A DNA stretch of 64,000 nt from Streptomyces sp. NRRL S-31 (GTDB lineage Bacteria; Actinomycetota; Actinomycetes; Streptomycetales; Streptomycetaceae), in assembly GCF_000718775.1 (NCBI RefSeq), contig NZ_JOCB01000031.1, positions 1-64,000 of the forward strand. Direction: 5' to 3'. Positions 8,424 to 17,599 of this stretch are shown piece after piece. Numbering within the stretch: position 1 is the stretch's first letter; the number at the start of each line of letters is the position of its first letter. The notes beneath the pieces are model-generated. The model was not told the origin of the DNA and made no database searches. It saw only the letters and a list, made by a program, of their open reading frames with translations. The translations under genes and the position numbers were made by a program.

Positions 8424-9689
8424 TTACTTGTTCAGACCCGGGTACAGCGGGTGCTTGTCGGCGAGCGCCCGCACGCGCGCCTTCAGGGACTCCACGTCGT
8501 ACGACGGCTTCAGCGTCTCGGCGATCACGTCCGCGACCTCGGCGAAGTCCTCGGCCGTGAAGCCGCGGGTGGCCAGGGCCGGCGTGCCGATGCGCAGTCC
8601 GGAGGTGACCATCGGCGGGCGCGGGTCGTTCGGGACGGCGTTGCGGTTGACCGTGATGCCGACCTCGTGCAGCCGGTCCTCCGCCTGCTGACCGTCCAGC
8701 TCGGACGCGCGCAGGTCGACCAGGATCAGGTGCACGTCCGTACCGCCGGACAGCACGTCCACCCCGGCCTCGCGGGCGTCGGCGGCCGTCAGGCGCTCGG
8801 CGAGGATGCGGGCACCCTCCACCGTACGCCGCTGGCGCTCCTTGAACTCCTCGGAGGCGGCGACCTTGAAGGAGACCGCCTTCGCCGCGATCACGTGCTC
8901 CAGGGGACCGCCCTGGAAGCCCGGGAAGACGGAGGAGTTCAGCTTCTTCGCGAAGTCCTTGCCGCGCGCGAGGATGATGCCGCCGCGCGGGCCGCCCAGC
9001 GTCTTGTGCGTGGTGGAGGTGACCACGTCGGCGTAGGGCACGGGGTTCGCGTGCAGACCGGCCGCGACCAGGCCCGCGAAGTGCGCCATGTCGACCCACA
9101 GGTACGCCTCGACCTCGTCGGCGATCCGGCGGAACTCGGCGAAGTCCAGCTGCCGCGGGTAGGCGGACCAGCCCGCGATGATCACCTTGGGGCGGTGCTC
9201 CTTGGCGAGCCGCTCGACCTCGGCCATGTCGACCAGGCCGGCGTCGTCCACGTGGTAGGCGACCACGTTGAACTGCTTGCCGGAGAAGTTCAGCCGCATG
9301 CCGTGGGTCAGGTGGCCGCCGTGCGCCAGGTCCAGGCCGAGGATGGTGTCCCCGGGCTGGGCCAGCGCGAACAGGGCCGCCTGGTTGGCGGAGGCGCCGG
9401 AGTGGGGCTGCACATTGGCGTACTCGGCGCCGAACAGCTCCTTGACCCGGTCGATGGCGATCTGCTCGGCGACGTCGACGTGCTCGCAGCCGCCGTAGTA
9501 GCGGCGGCCCGGGTAGCCCTCGGCGTACTTGTTGGTGAGGACCGAGCCCTGGGCCTCCATGACCGCGAGCGGCGCGAAGTTCTCGGAGGCGATCATCTCC
9601 AGCGTCGACTGCTGGCGGACCAGCTCGGCGTCGACCGCGGCGGCGATCTCCGGGTCCAGCTCGTGCAGGGACGTGTTCAGGACAGTCAT
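8424..9689 (-). CDS. glyA: Serine hydroxymethyltransferase
   Basis: This 421-residue PLP enzyme interconverts serine plus tetrahydrofolate with glycine plus 5,10-methylene-THF. The PLP lysine motif is [30 protein letters not shown] and [15 protein letters not shown] are the substrate and folate signatures. The length is normal. GAGGAG precedes the ATG. It lies 14 bases after gcvH on the same strand, so it is in the glycine-riboswitch transcript. Together with GcvTH it lets two glycines yield one serine. Confidence 0.97.
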   Translation of the reverse strand: MTVLNTSLHELDPEIAAAVDAELVRQQSTLEMIASENFAPLAVMEAQGSVLTNKYAEGYPGRRYYGGCEHVDVAEQIAIDRVKELFGAEYANVQPHSGASANQAALFALAQPGDTILGLDLAHGGHLTHGMRLNFSGKQFNVVAYHVDDAGLVDMAEVERLAKEHRPKVIIAGWSAYPRQLDFAEFRRIADEVEAYLWVDMAHFAGLVAAGLHANPVPYADVVTSTTHKTLGGPRGGIILARGKDFAKKLNSSVFPGFQGGPLEHVIAAKAVSFKVAASEEFKERQRRTVEGARILAERLTAADAREAGVDVLSGGTDVHLILVDLRASELDGQQAEDRLHEVGITVNRNAVPNDPRPPMVTSGLRIGTPALATRGFTAEDFAEVADVIAETLKPSYDVESLKARVRALADKHPLYPGLNK

Positions 9690-9703
9690 GGGGCTACGAC
9701 TCC

Positions 9704-10081
9704 TCAGCCGGTGGTGAAGGCGGTGTACTCGTCCGCGGTGAGCAGCTCGGCCGGCTCCTCCGCGACGCGCACCTTGAAGAGCCAGCCGCCCTCGAAGGGG
9801 GCGGAGTTCACCAGCGACGGGTCGTTGACGACGTCCTCGTTGACCTCAACGACCTCACCGGAGACCGGCGAGTACAGGTCGGAGACCGACTTCGTCGACT
9901 CCAGCTCGCCGCAGGTCTCGCCCGCGGACACCGTGGAGCCGGTCTCGGGGAGCTGGACGAAGACGACATCGCCGAGCGCGTTGGCCGCGTGCTCCGTGAT
10001 GCCGACCGTCGAGACGCCGTCCTCGGCGCCCGACAGCCACTCGTGCTCCTTGCTGTAGCGCAGCTGCTGGGGGTTGCTCAT
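9704..10081 (-). CDS. gcvH: Glycine cleavage system H protein
   Basis: This 125-residue carrier holds the aminomethyl group on a lipoyl arm. The lipoylated lysine is in [28 protein letters not shown] at the N-terminus and the Gly-rich C-terminal helix are typical. AGGAGA lies 9 bases before the ATG. It is between gcvT and glyA on the same strand. The P protein (glycine decarboxylase) and L protein are not in this window and must be encoded elsewhere. Confidence 0.97.
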   Translation of the reverse strand: MSNPQQLRYSKEHEWLSGAEDGVSTVGITEHAANALGDVVFVQLPETGSTVSAGETCGELESTKSVSDLYSPVSGEVVEVNEDVVNDPSLVNSAPFEGGWLFKVRVAEEPAELLTADEYTAFTTG

Positions 10082-10216
10082 GGCCTGAATTCTCCTGTAC
10101 GCGCGGGCGTGCTGATGACGGGGGGAGTACGGAAACCGCTGGTGGGCGGGTGAATGTGCGCAGGGTCACGCGTCGGCCCCGGAGCCGGGCCCCGTGGCCG
10201 GGCGACCGTGCGGTCT

Positions 10217-11344
10217 CTACTTCTGGCGCTTGTAGAACGGCAGGGCCACGACCCGGTACGGCTCGTGGGTTCCCCGGATGTCCACGCCGACGCCCTCGGT
10301 GCCCGGCGCCGCGTGCGCCGCGTCGACGTAGGCCATGGCGATCGGCTTGCCCAGGGTGGGGGAGGGGGCGCCGGAGGTGACCTCGCCGATCACCTCGCCG
10401 CCGGCGACGACGGCGTACCCGGCGCGCGGCACCCGGCGGCCCTCGGCGACCAGCCCGACCAGGACCCGCGGGGGCTCGGCGGCGGCCCGCTCGGCGGCCC
10501 GCGCGAGCGCCTCGCGCCCGACGAAGTCGCCCTCCTTCTCGAACTTCACCACGCGCCCGAGCCCGGCGTCGAAGGGGGTCAGGGAGGTGGTCAGCTCGTG
10601 TCCGTACAGCGGCATGCCCGCCTCCAGGCGCAGCGTGTCCCGGCAGGACAGGCCGCACGGGACCAGCCCGACGCCCGCGCCGGCCTCGGTCAGCGCCTGC
10701 CACAGCGACACGGCGTGTTCCGGCCGCACGAACAGCTCGAAGCCGTCCTCGCCGGTGTAGCCGGTGCGGGCGATCAGCGCCGGGACGCCGGCCACCGTGC
10801 CGGGCAGCCCGGCGTAGTACTTGAGGCCGTCCAGGTCGGCGTCGGTGAGGGCCTTCAGGATGCCGGGGGACTCCGGGCCCTGCACGGCGATCAGCGCGTA
10901 GGCGTCCCGGTCGTCGCGGACCTCGGCGTCGAAGCCGGCGGCGCGCTCGGTCAGCGCGTCCAGCACCACCTGGGCGTTGGAGGCGTTGGCGACGACCAGG
11001 TACTCGGTCTCGGCCAGCCGGTAGACGATCAGGTCGTCCAGGATGCCGCCGTCGGCCTGGCAGATCATGGTGTAGCGGGCACGGCCGACACCGACGGAGG
11101 CGATGTTGCCGACCAGGGCGAAGTTCAGCAGGTCGGCCGCACCGGCACCGGTGACGGTGATCTCGCCCATGTGGGAGAGGTCGAAGAGACCGGCGCGCGT
11201 GCGCACGGCGATGTGCTCGTCGCGCTCGGAGCCGTAGCGCAGGGGCATGTCCCAGCCGGCGAAGTCGGTCATCGTCGCGCCGAGCGAGCGGTGCAGCGCG
11301 TCCAGCGCGGTGCGGCGCGGCTCAACGGGTTCGGTACTGCTCAT
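10217..11344 (-). CDS. gcvT: Glycine cleavage system aminomethyltransferase (T protein)
   Basis: This 375-residue enzyme transfers the methylene group from GcvH to THF. Signatures include TDFAGWDMPLRYG, LFDLSHMGEITVTG, YTGEDGFELFV, CRDTLRLEAGMPLYGHE and the C-terminal EVTSGAPSPTLGKPIAMAYV. An in-frame ATG at 11404 would run through the riboswitch's 3' edge. The ATG at 11344 gives the normal family N-terminus and is preferred. It is the first gene after the glycine riboswitch. About 135 bases separate it from gcvH. Confidence 0.96.
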   Translation of the reverse strand: MSSTEPVEPRRTALDALHRSLGATMTDFAGWDMPLRYGSERDEHIAVRTRAGLFDLSHMGEITVTGAGAADLLNFALVGNIASVGVGRARYTMICQADGGILDDLIVYRLAETEYLVVANASNAQVVLDALTERAAGFDAEVRDDRDAYALIAVQGPESPGILKALTDADLDGLKYYAGLPGTVAGVPALIARTGYTGEDGFELFVRPEHAVSLWQALTEAGAGVGLVPCGLSCRDTLRLEAGMPLYGHELTTSLTPFDAGLGRVVKFEKEGDFVGREALARAAERAAAEPPRVLVGLVAEGRRVPRAGYAVVAGGEVIGEVTSGAPSPTLGKPIAMAYVDAAHAAPGTEGVGVDIRGTHEPYRVVALPFYKRQK

Positions 11345-11390
11345 CGGTCGGTCGTCTCCCAGGGCACGAAGGACGGGCGAGGAACGTTCC

Positions 11391-11598
11391 TCCCCATCTG
11401 TCATCGGAACCTGAGAGGTTCGCCCCGACCGCCACGGGGGCGATCACGGCTTGCACCTTGGGTGGAGCCGCCGGTGCGGCGGCCCGCTTTTCAGATGTGC
11501 CTCGCCCGCGCGGTAACGGGGCCTGAGAGATTCAAGGGAGGGACTTGCTCCTTCGGCGCCCCAAGCGGTCCAAGGGGACCTGGGGACTCTCCCGCGCG
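11391..11598 (-). promoter_or_regulatory. Tandem glycine riboswitch upstream of gcvT
   Basis: Read on the minus strand, aptamer 1 shows GGGAGAG, then GCGCCGAAGGAGCAA, then GAATCTCTCAGGC with CCGTTACCG. Aptamer 2 opens with CATCTGAAAAGCGG and carries CCAAGGTGCAAGCCG and CCTCTCAGGTTCCG. It closes with CAGATG pairing to its CATCTG. These are the conserved blocks of the gcvT element. In the family, glycine binding turns on expression of glycine catabolism. It ends about 45 bases before the gcvT ATG and probably controls gcvT, gcvH and glyA, and possibly sdaA. Confidence 0.93.
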
Positions 11599-11779
11599 GA
11601 TTCAAACGGCCGGTATGCAGTTGGCGGCCTCATCATTGCACGCCGCACCCCGGCCATCCAGAGCGTGCCGGTTGTAACCGACCTGTGGCCGTACGCGCAC
11701 GCGGCGCCGACCCTTGCCCATTACCTTCTCTTTACATACAACGGGCATGGGGATGACCGAGCCCAGGGGGAGGACGATC

Positions 11780-12451
11780 ATGGTGAACAGGACGCCGGCC
11801 TGTGCCGCCCACGCCGGGGTCGCGATGCCGGAGCAACCTGCCGCCCCCGCCCGCGGGCGCGCGGCGGACCGCCCCGCGCCCGTCGTCCGCGATCTGCGCG
11901 ACCGCGCGGGCCGCAGCCCGCACGCCCTGCTCTTCGGCCCCCGGGACCTGGTGGTGATCACCGGCCTGCCCGGCAGCGGCAAGTCCACCCTGATGCGCCG
12001 CGCGGTCACCGGCCGGCGCGTCGACTCCCAGGACACCCGCGACCGCTGGGACGCCCGCGTCCCCCGCCGGCTCCCCTACGCCCTGTACCGCCCGCTGGTC
12101 CGCCTCGCCCACTACGCCGGACTGCGCCGCGCCCTGCGCAGCGGCGAGGGAGTCGTCGTGCACGACTGCGGCACCCAGCCCTGGGTGCGCGCCTGGCTCG
12201 CCCGCGAGGCCCGGCGCCGCGGCGCCACCCTGCACCTGATCCTCCTCGACGTCCCCGCCGAGACGGCCCGGCAGGGCCAGCGCGAGCGCGGCCGGGGCGT
12301 CTCCCGCTACGCCTTCCGCCGCCACCGCCGCACCACCGCCCGGCTGCTGCGCGCGGTGGAGCAGGGGAGACCGCCCGCCGGCTGCGGTGCGGCGGTGCTG
12401 CTGGACCGGGACGCGGCGGACGTCCTCGGCCGGGTCGGCTTCGCTCGGTGA
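11780..12451 (+). CDS. AAA/P-loop nucleotide kinase-like protein
   Basis: The ATG at 11780 follows GGGGGAGGA; in-frame starts further upstream lack a ribosome site. The 223-residue product has Walker A GLPGSGKST, a conserved VDSQDTRDRW segment, and HLILLDVPAETARQGQRERGRGVS resembling the LID/nucleotide region of Zeta-toxin or gluconate-kinase-like P-loop proteins. VVVHDCGTQPWVR probably forms the second acidic motif. The substrate is unknown. It is divergent from the riboswitch and upstream of the SseB-like genes. Confidence 0.72.
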   Translation: MVNRTPACAAHAGVAMPEQPAAPARGRAADRPAPVVRDLRDRAGRSPHALLFGPRDLVVITGLPGSGKSTLMRRAVTGRRVDSQDTRDRWDARVPRRLPYALYRPLVRLAHYAGLRRALRSGEGVVVHDCGTQPWVRAWLAREARRRGATLHLILLDVPAETARQGQRERGRGVSRYAFRRHRRTTARLLRAVEQGRPPAGCGAAVLLDRDAADVLGRVGFAR

Positions 12452-12523
12452 GGCGCTGTCACGGCCACCCGATAGCCTTCTTGTTCTTGGTCACACCAGT
12501 GATTCCCGGCAGGCGGTAGGCAC

Positions 12524-13315
12524 ATGGACTTCCCGGCGGACATTCCCGCGGACTTCCCGGCACAGGCGCACCCCCACCCGCACGGCGGTTGGCCCGGTAA
12601 CGAGCTGGAGGAGGTGCTGTCGGCCTCCCTCGGCATCCCCTCGGCGGGCGCCCGGATCGTCGAGGTCCTCGGGCGCAGCTTCCTGTGGGTCCCGCTCCCC
12701 AACGGCGGGGGCCCGGACAGCGGCCCGCTGGACCTGCCGACGCTCGAGATCGACGGCCAGGCGTACGTCCCGGTGTTCAGCTCCGAGGAGCAGCTCCGCC
12801 AGGTCGCCGGCCCCCACATGGCGTACACCATCGCCCCGGCGGTGGAGTTCGCCCGCGGGCTGCCCCCGCAGCTCGGCATCGCCGTCAACCCCGAGGGCGT
12901 GGTCGGCATACCGCTGCCGCCCGAGGCCGTGGCCGAGCTGTGCCGGACGGGCCGCACCCCGCTCGACGGCCCCGGCAGCGGCGGCCGGGTCCGCCTCTTC
13001 GAGCCCGACTGGCAGGACGACCCGGTCGACTTCCTCTCCGCCGCCTCCGCCGAGTTCGCCGAGACCGGCGTGGTGCTGAGCGCCCGCCGCTGCCTGGCCG
13101 CCGTCGAGACGGCCGACCCGGTGATGTTCGTGGGCGTGGAACTCTCCCAGTGGGAGGGCGACCTGCGCGCCCTACCGCTCCAGGCCCTCGGCAAGGCCCT
13201 CGGCATGGCCCCGGTCGCCTGGCCGGTCAACCTGGTCCTGCTGGACGTCACCGACGACCCGGTGGCCGGCTGGCTGAAGAACAACGTCCGCCCCTTCTAC
13301 CAGCACGGCCACTAG
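12524..13315 (+). CDS. SseB-family protein (enhanced serine sensitivity), copy 1
   Basis: This 263-residue protein has a SseB N-terminal domain. Its core is FLWVPLPNGG, IDGQAYVPVFSSEEQLRQV and GIAVNPEGVVGIPLPPE. The SseB C-terminal domain ends with GWLKNNVRPFY. SseB was named from an E. coli overexpression phenotype of serine sensitivity; its biochemical role is not established. The TAG stop codon is inside the first bases of the palindromic element 13312-13492. A second SseB-like gene follows that element, and the serine/glycine operon lies just upstream on the other strand. Confidence 0.85.
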   Translation: MDFPADIPADFPAQAHPHPHGGWPGNELEEVLSASLGIPSAGARIVEVLGRSFLWVPLPNGGGPDSGPLDLPTLEIDGQAYVPVFSSEEQLRQVAGPHMAYTIAPAVEFARGLPPQLGIAVNPEGVVGIPLPPEAVAELCRTGRTPLDGPGSGGRVRLFEPDWQDDPVDFLSAASAEFAETGVVLSARRCLAAVETADPVMFVGVELSQWEGDLRALPLQALGKALGMAPVAWPVNLVLLDVTDDPVAGWLKNNVRPFYQHGH

Positions 13316-13492
13316 GTCCTGTCGTCAAACTCCCGCCTGCCTCGCGACGCCATGCACGCACTCTCGCCGCACCGGGCCCCGAACCAAGTACGTCCAGTAC
13401 GAGGGACGGGGCCCGGCACGCCGAGAGCACGCACCTGACGCCGCGAGGCCCGCCCTCCGGGCGGACGGCGGGAGTTTGACGACAGGACCTAG
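13312..13492. mobile_element. 181-bp MITE-like palindromic element
   Basis: The ends are perfect 26-bp inverted repeats: 13312-13337, beginning CTAGGTCCTGTCGTCAAACT, matches the reverse complement of 13467-13492. Inside, most of the remaining sequence is also self-complementary, with CCGGGCCCCG pairing with CGGGGCCCGG near the centre. The whole element can fold as one long hairpin. It has no coding capacity. It sits exactly between two SseB-like genes and supplies the stop codon of the first. CTAG or TA could be a target duplication. It looks like a non-autonomous transposon or a very large terminator. No transposase is nearby. Confidence 0.75.
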
Positions 13493-13585
13493 GGGCTCGC
13501 GGCCGGGCATCGGCCGAAGGCCCGGAGCCACCGGGCGCTTAAGCTGTTTCCAGAACGCGGGCCATTGAAAAGAAGGGCACGACAG

Positions 13586-14416
13586 GTGAGCGCGAGCCAC
13601 AGCGGCGGCGTGACCGGCAGCGTGGAGCACATGCTGCGCCAGGTCACGCCCGGACGCTACGACGCCTACGAGGCTCTGCTGCGCGCCCTCGCCACCCCTT
13701 CTTCCGGCCAGATCTGGATGCTCCTGTGGCACGGCCAGGCCGGCTCCCCGGACGCCCAGTACGGGGACATGGAGGTCGACGGCTTCCACTACGCCCCCTG
13801 TGTGACCTCCGCCCAGGAGCTGTCGGCCAGCGGCTGGAACCGGTCCTACGAGGTGGTCGACGGCCTGGACGTGGCCCGCACCCTCTACCCCGACCATTAC
13901 GGCCTCTGGCTCAACCCGCACGCCCCGGGCGGCGGTGTCGGCGTCCCCTGGCTGGACCTGCGCCGCATCGCCACCGGTCTGGACCGCCAGCCCGCCGGCC
14001 CGCTGCGCCTGTCCGAACCCGCCATCGAGATCTCCCCGTTCTACGCCCTGCTCGCGCAGAACGCGCACCGCACCCCCGCGCTGCGCTCGCTGCGCCGCGC
14101 CTGGGTGCAGCCCGCGCTCGGGGCGCCGTACCTCGCCATCGGGCTGGACGTGTACGAGACCTCGCCCGCCGCGGTCGATTCGGTGCGCGCCATGATGCAG
14201 CAGTCCATCGGGGCGGTCCCGGAGGGACTGCCGGTGTCCACGGTCGCGATGACGGACGGCTACGACCCGGTGGTGCTGTGGATGCGGGCCAACGCGCGCC
14301 CCTTCTACGACCGCGAGGCCCACGCGGCCGCGCCGCAGCCCCGGCTCCAGGTCCCCGTCCCGCCGCAGTCCCCGGCCGGCGGGTACGGCTATCCGCCGGT
14401 GCACGGCGGCTACTGA
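13586..14416 (+). CDS. SseB-family protein, copy 2
   Basis: The GTG at 13586 follows GAAGGG; a TTG at 13565 is the only earlier option. The 276-residue product is similar in plan to the upstream gene. YAPCVTSAQELSASGWNRSYEVVDG and LWLNPHAPGGGVGVPW match the SseB N-domain, and VLWMRANARPFYDRE matches the C-domain. The C-terminus adds a Pro/Gln/Gly/Tyr-rich tail of about 35 residues (AAPQPRLQVPVPPQSP). The pair was probably formed by duplication and is now divergent. Function is unknown beyond the family name. Confidence 0.85.
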   Translation: MSASHSGGVTGSVEHMLRQVTPGRYDAYEALLRALATPSSGQIWMLLWHGQAGSPDAQYGDMEVDGFHYAPCVTSAQELSASGWNRSYEVVDGLDVARTLYPDHYGLWLNPHAPGGGVGVPWLDLRRIATGLDRQPAGPLRLSEPAIEISPFYALLAQNAHRTPALRSLRRAWVQPALGAPYLAIGLDVYETSPAAVDSVRAMMQQSIGAVPEGLPVSTVAMTDGYDPVVLWMRANARPFYDREAHAAAPQPRLQVPVPPQSPAGGYGYPPVHGGY

Positions 14417-14766
14417 CCGACTGGCACGCTCCGCACGGCTCCTGACCCGAAGTGCAAGATGTCCGCTGGAGGCGGGCTTCTGCGCGCGTAGACTTCGGCT
14501 GAACGTCCCGAACCGCGTAGATTCGCCGCTCTGTCCCAACTGGCACACGTCCGAGGGGTGTTACCCACTGTTCGGATAACGGAATCCTCCGAACTGCATC
14601 ACGGTTGCGCATACTTTCACCGTCAGACCTGGCGGCTGATCACGACGACGCTGAAGACTCGCGACTCAGACACGAGGTCGAGACCTCGTGATCGATGGCA
14701 AGTCGACAAAGCCGCAATCCGCGGCAGGCGCAGGCCGGTCACCACCGGCGAGAGGGGTCGCTCACC
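14417..14766 (+). promoter_or_regulatory. 350-base leader of the peptide transporter operon with a perfect dyad
   Basis: No gene is seen in this gap. At 14671-14690 there is a perfect 9-bp inverted repeat with a 2-base centre, CACGAGGTC-GA-GACCTCGTG. It lies about 77 bases before the first transporter start. It could be a regulator operator or a small hairpin in the leader. The stretch 14560-14640 is relatively AT-rich and contains CATACT, a possible -10 box. Which promoter is used cannot be told from sequence alone. Confidence 0.5.
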
Positions 14767-15765
14767 GTGACCGCACCGATCGAGACCACCGGAGCGGCAG
14801 CCGAGGCACAGCCGGAGGCTGTGCTGGAGGGTGCCGGCAAGGGGCAGATCGAGGGTCGTTCCCTGGGCCAGATCGCCTGGACCCGGTTCAAGAAGGACAA
14901 GGTCGCCGTCGCCGGCGGCGTCATCGTGCTCCTGCTGGTCCTCCTCGCGATCCTCTCCCGCCCCATCCAGTCCGTCTTCGGGCTCGACCCCAACGCCTTC
15001 CACCAGGACCTGATCACCCCGGACACCTCGCTGCCCAAGGGCAGTTGGGGCGGCATGAGCCTGGACCACCCGCTGGGCGTGGACCCGAAGTTCGGCCGGG
15101 ACATCGCCACCCGCATCCTGGAGGGCTCCTGGGTGTCGCTGGTGGTGGCCTTCGGGGCGACCATCCTGTCCAACGTCATCGGCGCGATCATGGGCGTCGT
15201 CGCCGGTTACTACGGCGGTCGGGTCGACGCCGTCATCAGCCGGCTGATGGACACCTTCCTCGCCTTCCCCCTCCTGCTGTTCGCCATCTCCATCTCCGCC
15301 ACCCTCCAGGGCGGCGCCTTCGGCCTCGACGGACTCCCGCTCCACCTGAGCGTGCTGATCTTCGTCATCGGCTTCTTCAACTGGCCCTATCTGGGCCGGA
15401 TCGTCCGAGGCCAGACCCTCGCCCTGCGCGAGCGCGAGTTCGTGTCGGCCTCCCGCGGCATGGGCGCCAAGGCCCCGTACATCCTGTTCCGGGAACTGAT
15501 GCCCAACCTGGTCGGCCCGATCATCGTCTACTCGACGCTGCTCATCCCGACCAACATCCTCTTCGAGGCGTCCCTGAGCTTCCTCGGCGTCGGCATCCAG
15601 CCCCCGCAGGCGTCCTGGGGCGGAATGCTCCGCGAGGCGGTCAACTACTACCAGGTCGACCCGGCGTTCATGATCGTTCCGGGTCTCGCCATCTTCGTCA
15701 CCGTCCTCGCGTTCAACCTGCTCGGCGACGGTCTCCGCGACGCTCTCGACCCGCGCAGCCGCTGA
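14767..15765 (+). CDS. Peptide ABC transporter permease (DppC/OppC type)
   Basis: The GTG at 14767 follows GAGAGGGG. The 332-residue inner-membrane protein has an N-terminal cytoplasmic segment of about 45 residues and a first membrane helix VAVAGGVIVLLLVLLAI. A periplasm-like loop of about 70 residues follows, then five more helices. EFVSASRGMGAKAPYILFRELMPN is the EAA loop that contacts the ATPase. It imports di- or oligopeptides together with the four following genes. Unusually, the C-type permease comes first, before the binding protein and the B-type permease. Confidence 0.93.
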   Translation: MTAPIETTGAAAEAQPEAVLEGAGKGQIEGRSLGQIAWTRFKKDKVAVAGGVIVLLLVLLAILSRPIQSVFGLDPNAFHQDLITPDTSLPKGSWGGMSLDHPLGVDPKFGRDIATRILEGSWVSLVVAFGATILSNVIGAIMGVVAGYYGGRVDAVISRLMDTFLAFPLLLFAISISATLQGGAFGLDGLPLHLSVLIFVIGFFNWPYLGRIVRGQTLALREREFVSASRGMGAKAPYILFRELMPNLVGPIIVYSTLLIPTNILFEASLSFLGVGIQPPQASWGGMLREAVNYYQVDPAFMIVPGLAIFVTVLAFNLLGDGLRDALDPRSR

Positions 15766-15823
15766 CGTCTGCTGTCGAGAGCCCGAAAATTTTTTTCCAA
15801 CAATGGAGGGGAAAGCGCCCATC

Positions 15824-17572
15824 ATGCGAAGGTCAGCGCTGGCCGCTATGGCGGCCATCGGCTCCGTCAGCCTGCTTCTCGCGGGTTGCAGCAAGGCCGA
15901 TGACAACAAGGACGGGAACGGCAAGTCGGCCGGGGCCAACGCCGCGACCAAGGGCGTCGTCAACGTGTCCGACAAGAAGGGCGGGACGCTCACCTACGAG
16001 CTGTCCGACGTCCCGGACTCGTTCGACCCGGGCAACACGTACTACGCCTACATGTACAACCTCAGCCGGCTCTACGCCCGCCCGCTGATGACCTTCCAGC
16101 CCGGCGCGGGCCAGAAGGGCAACACCCTCGTCCCGGACCTCGCGGCGAGCAAGGGCGTCCCGAGCGACGGCGGCAAGACCTGGACGTACAAGCTGCGTAC
16201 CGGCGTCAAGTACGAGGACGGCACGCCGATCACCTCGAAGGACGTCAAGTACGCCGTCGAGCGCTCCAACTTCGCGCGTGACGTGCTCTCCCTCGGCCCG
16301 AACTACTTCCAGCAGTTCATGGCCGGCGGCGACAAGTACAAGGGCCCGTACAAGGACAAGAGCGACAAGGGCCTGTCCTCCATCGAGACGCCGGACGACA
16401 CCACCATCGTCTTCCACCTGAAGCAGGCCTTCCAGGAGTTCGACTACCTGGTCGCCGCCCCGCAGACGGCTCCGGTGCCCAAGGCGAAGGACACGGGCGT
16501 CGACTACGTCAAGCACATCGTCTCCTCCGGCTCGTACAAGTTCCAGAGCTACGAGGAGGGCAAGCAGGCCGTCCTCGTGCGCAACGAGAACTGGGACGCC
16601 AAGACGGACCCGCTGCGCAAGCAGCTGCCGGACAAGATCGTCGTCAAGCTGAAGGTCAACCCGGAGACGATCGACAAGGACGTCCTCGCGGGCAACGCGA
16701 TCGAGCTCGCCGGCACAGGTGTCCAGGCCTCGACGCAGGCGCAGGTGATCACCGACGCCGCGAAGAAGGCCAACACGGACAACACCTACGGCGGCCGTCT
16801 CGTCTACCTGGCGATCAACACCACCGTCGCGCCGTTCGACAAGGTCGAGTGCCGCAAGGCCGTGCAGTACGCCATCGACAAGTTCTCGGTGCAGACCGCC
16901 GAGGGCGGCCCGATCCGCGGTGAGATCGCCTCCACCGTCCTGCCGCCGGACATCCCGGGCTACTCCAAGTCCGACGTCTACGCCACCAAGGACAACAAGG
17001 GCGACGCCGCCAAGGCCAAGGACCAGCTGAAGGCCTGCGGCAAGTCCTCGATCTCCACCAACATCTCGGCCCGTTCGGACCGTCCGCAGGAGATCGACGC
17101 CGCCACGGCGATCATCGCGTCGCTGAAGAAGGTCGGCATCAACGCCACCCTCAAGCAGTACCCGTCCGGCAAGTACTTCACCGACTACGCGGGTGTGCCG
17201 AAGTTCACCAAGAAGCAGAACATCGGCCTGGAGATGATGCAGTGGGGCGCCGACTGGCCCTCCGGCTACGGCTTCCTCCAGCAGATCCTGAACGGCAAGG
17301 CGATCAGCCAGTCCGGTAACACCAACCTGTCGCAGTACGACAACAAGGACGTCAACGCACTGCTGGGCAAGGCGATCGGTACGCAGGACGACACCGAGCG
17401 CAACAGCCTGTACACGCAGATCGACAAGAAGACCATGGACGACGCCGTCCTCGTCCCGCTGACCTACTTCAAGGTCCTGCTCGCCCGCCCGCAGAACTAC
17501 ACCAACCTGGTTTCCACGGCGGCCTTCAGCGGTCAGTACGACTACCTCAACATCGGCGTCGCGTCGAAGTAG
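15824..17572 (+). CDS. Peptide ABC transporter substrate-binding lipoprotein (SBP family 5)
   Basis: The ATG at 15824 is preceded by GGAGGGG; the ATG at 15803 lies inside that leader and was rejected. The 582-residue protein starts with MRRSALAAMAAIG and a lipobox LLLAGC, so it is lipid-anchored outside the membrane. GGTLTYELSDVPDSFDPGN opens the family-5 binding fold. TYKLRTGVKYEDGTPITSKDVKYAVER is the family signature. It captures peptide or a peptide-like ligand. Codon use is strongly biased to AAG, GAC and CTG, as in highly expressed genes. A strong intercistronic hairpin follows (17600-17631). Confidence 0.93.
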   Translation: MRRSALAAMAAIGSVSLLLAGCSKADDNKDGNGKSAGANAATKGVVNVSDKKGGTLTYELSDVPDSFDPGNTYYAYMYNLSRLYARPLMTFQPGAGQKGNTLVPDLAASKGVPSDGGKTWTYKLRTGVKYEDGTPITSKDVKYAVERSNFARDVLSLGPNYFQQFMAGGDKYKGPYKDKSDKGLSSIETPDDTTIVFHLKQAFQEFDYLVAAPQTAPVPKAKDTGVDYVKHIVSSGSYKFQSYEEGKQAVLVRNENWDAKTDPLRKQLPDKIVVKLKVNPETIDKDVLAGNAIELAGTGVQASTQAQVITDAAKKANTDNTYGGRLVYLAINTTVAPFDKVECRKAVQYAIDKFSVQTAEGGPIRGEIASTVLPPDIPGYSKSDVYATKDNKGDAAKAKDQLKACGKSSISTNISARSDRPQEIDAATAIIASLKKVGINATLKQYPSGKYFTDYAGVPKFTKKQNIGLEMMQWGADWPSGYGFLQQILNGKAISQSGNTNLSQYDNKDVNALLGKAIGTQDDTERNSLYTQIDKKTMDDAVLVPLTYFKVLLARPQNYTNLVSTAAFSGQYDYLNIGVASK

Positions 17573-17599
17573 CAGCCCCGGAAGGCAGGTGAAGGCATT

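Noticed and set aside
14558..14770. A 70-residue coding frame in the leader of the peptide transporter
   Set aside because: No ribosome site, atypical composition and no recognisable domain; the stretch looks like regulatory leader.
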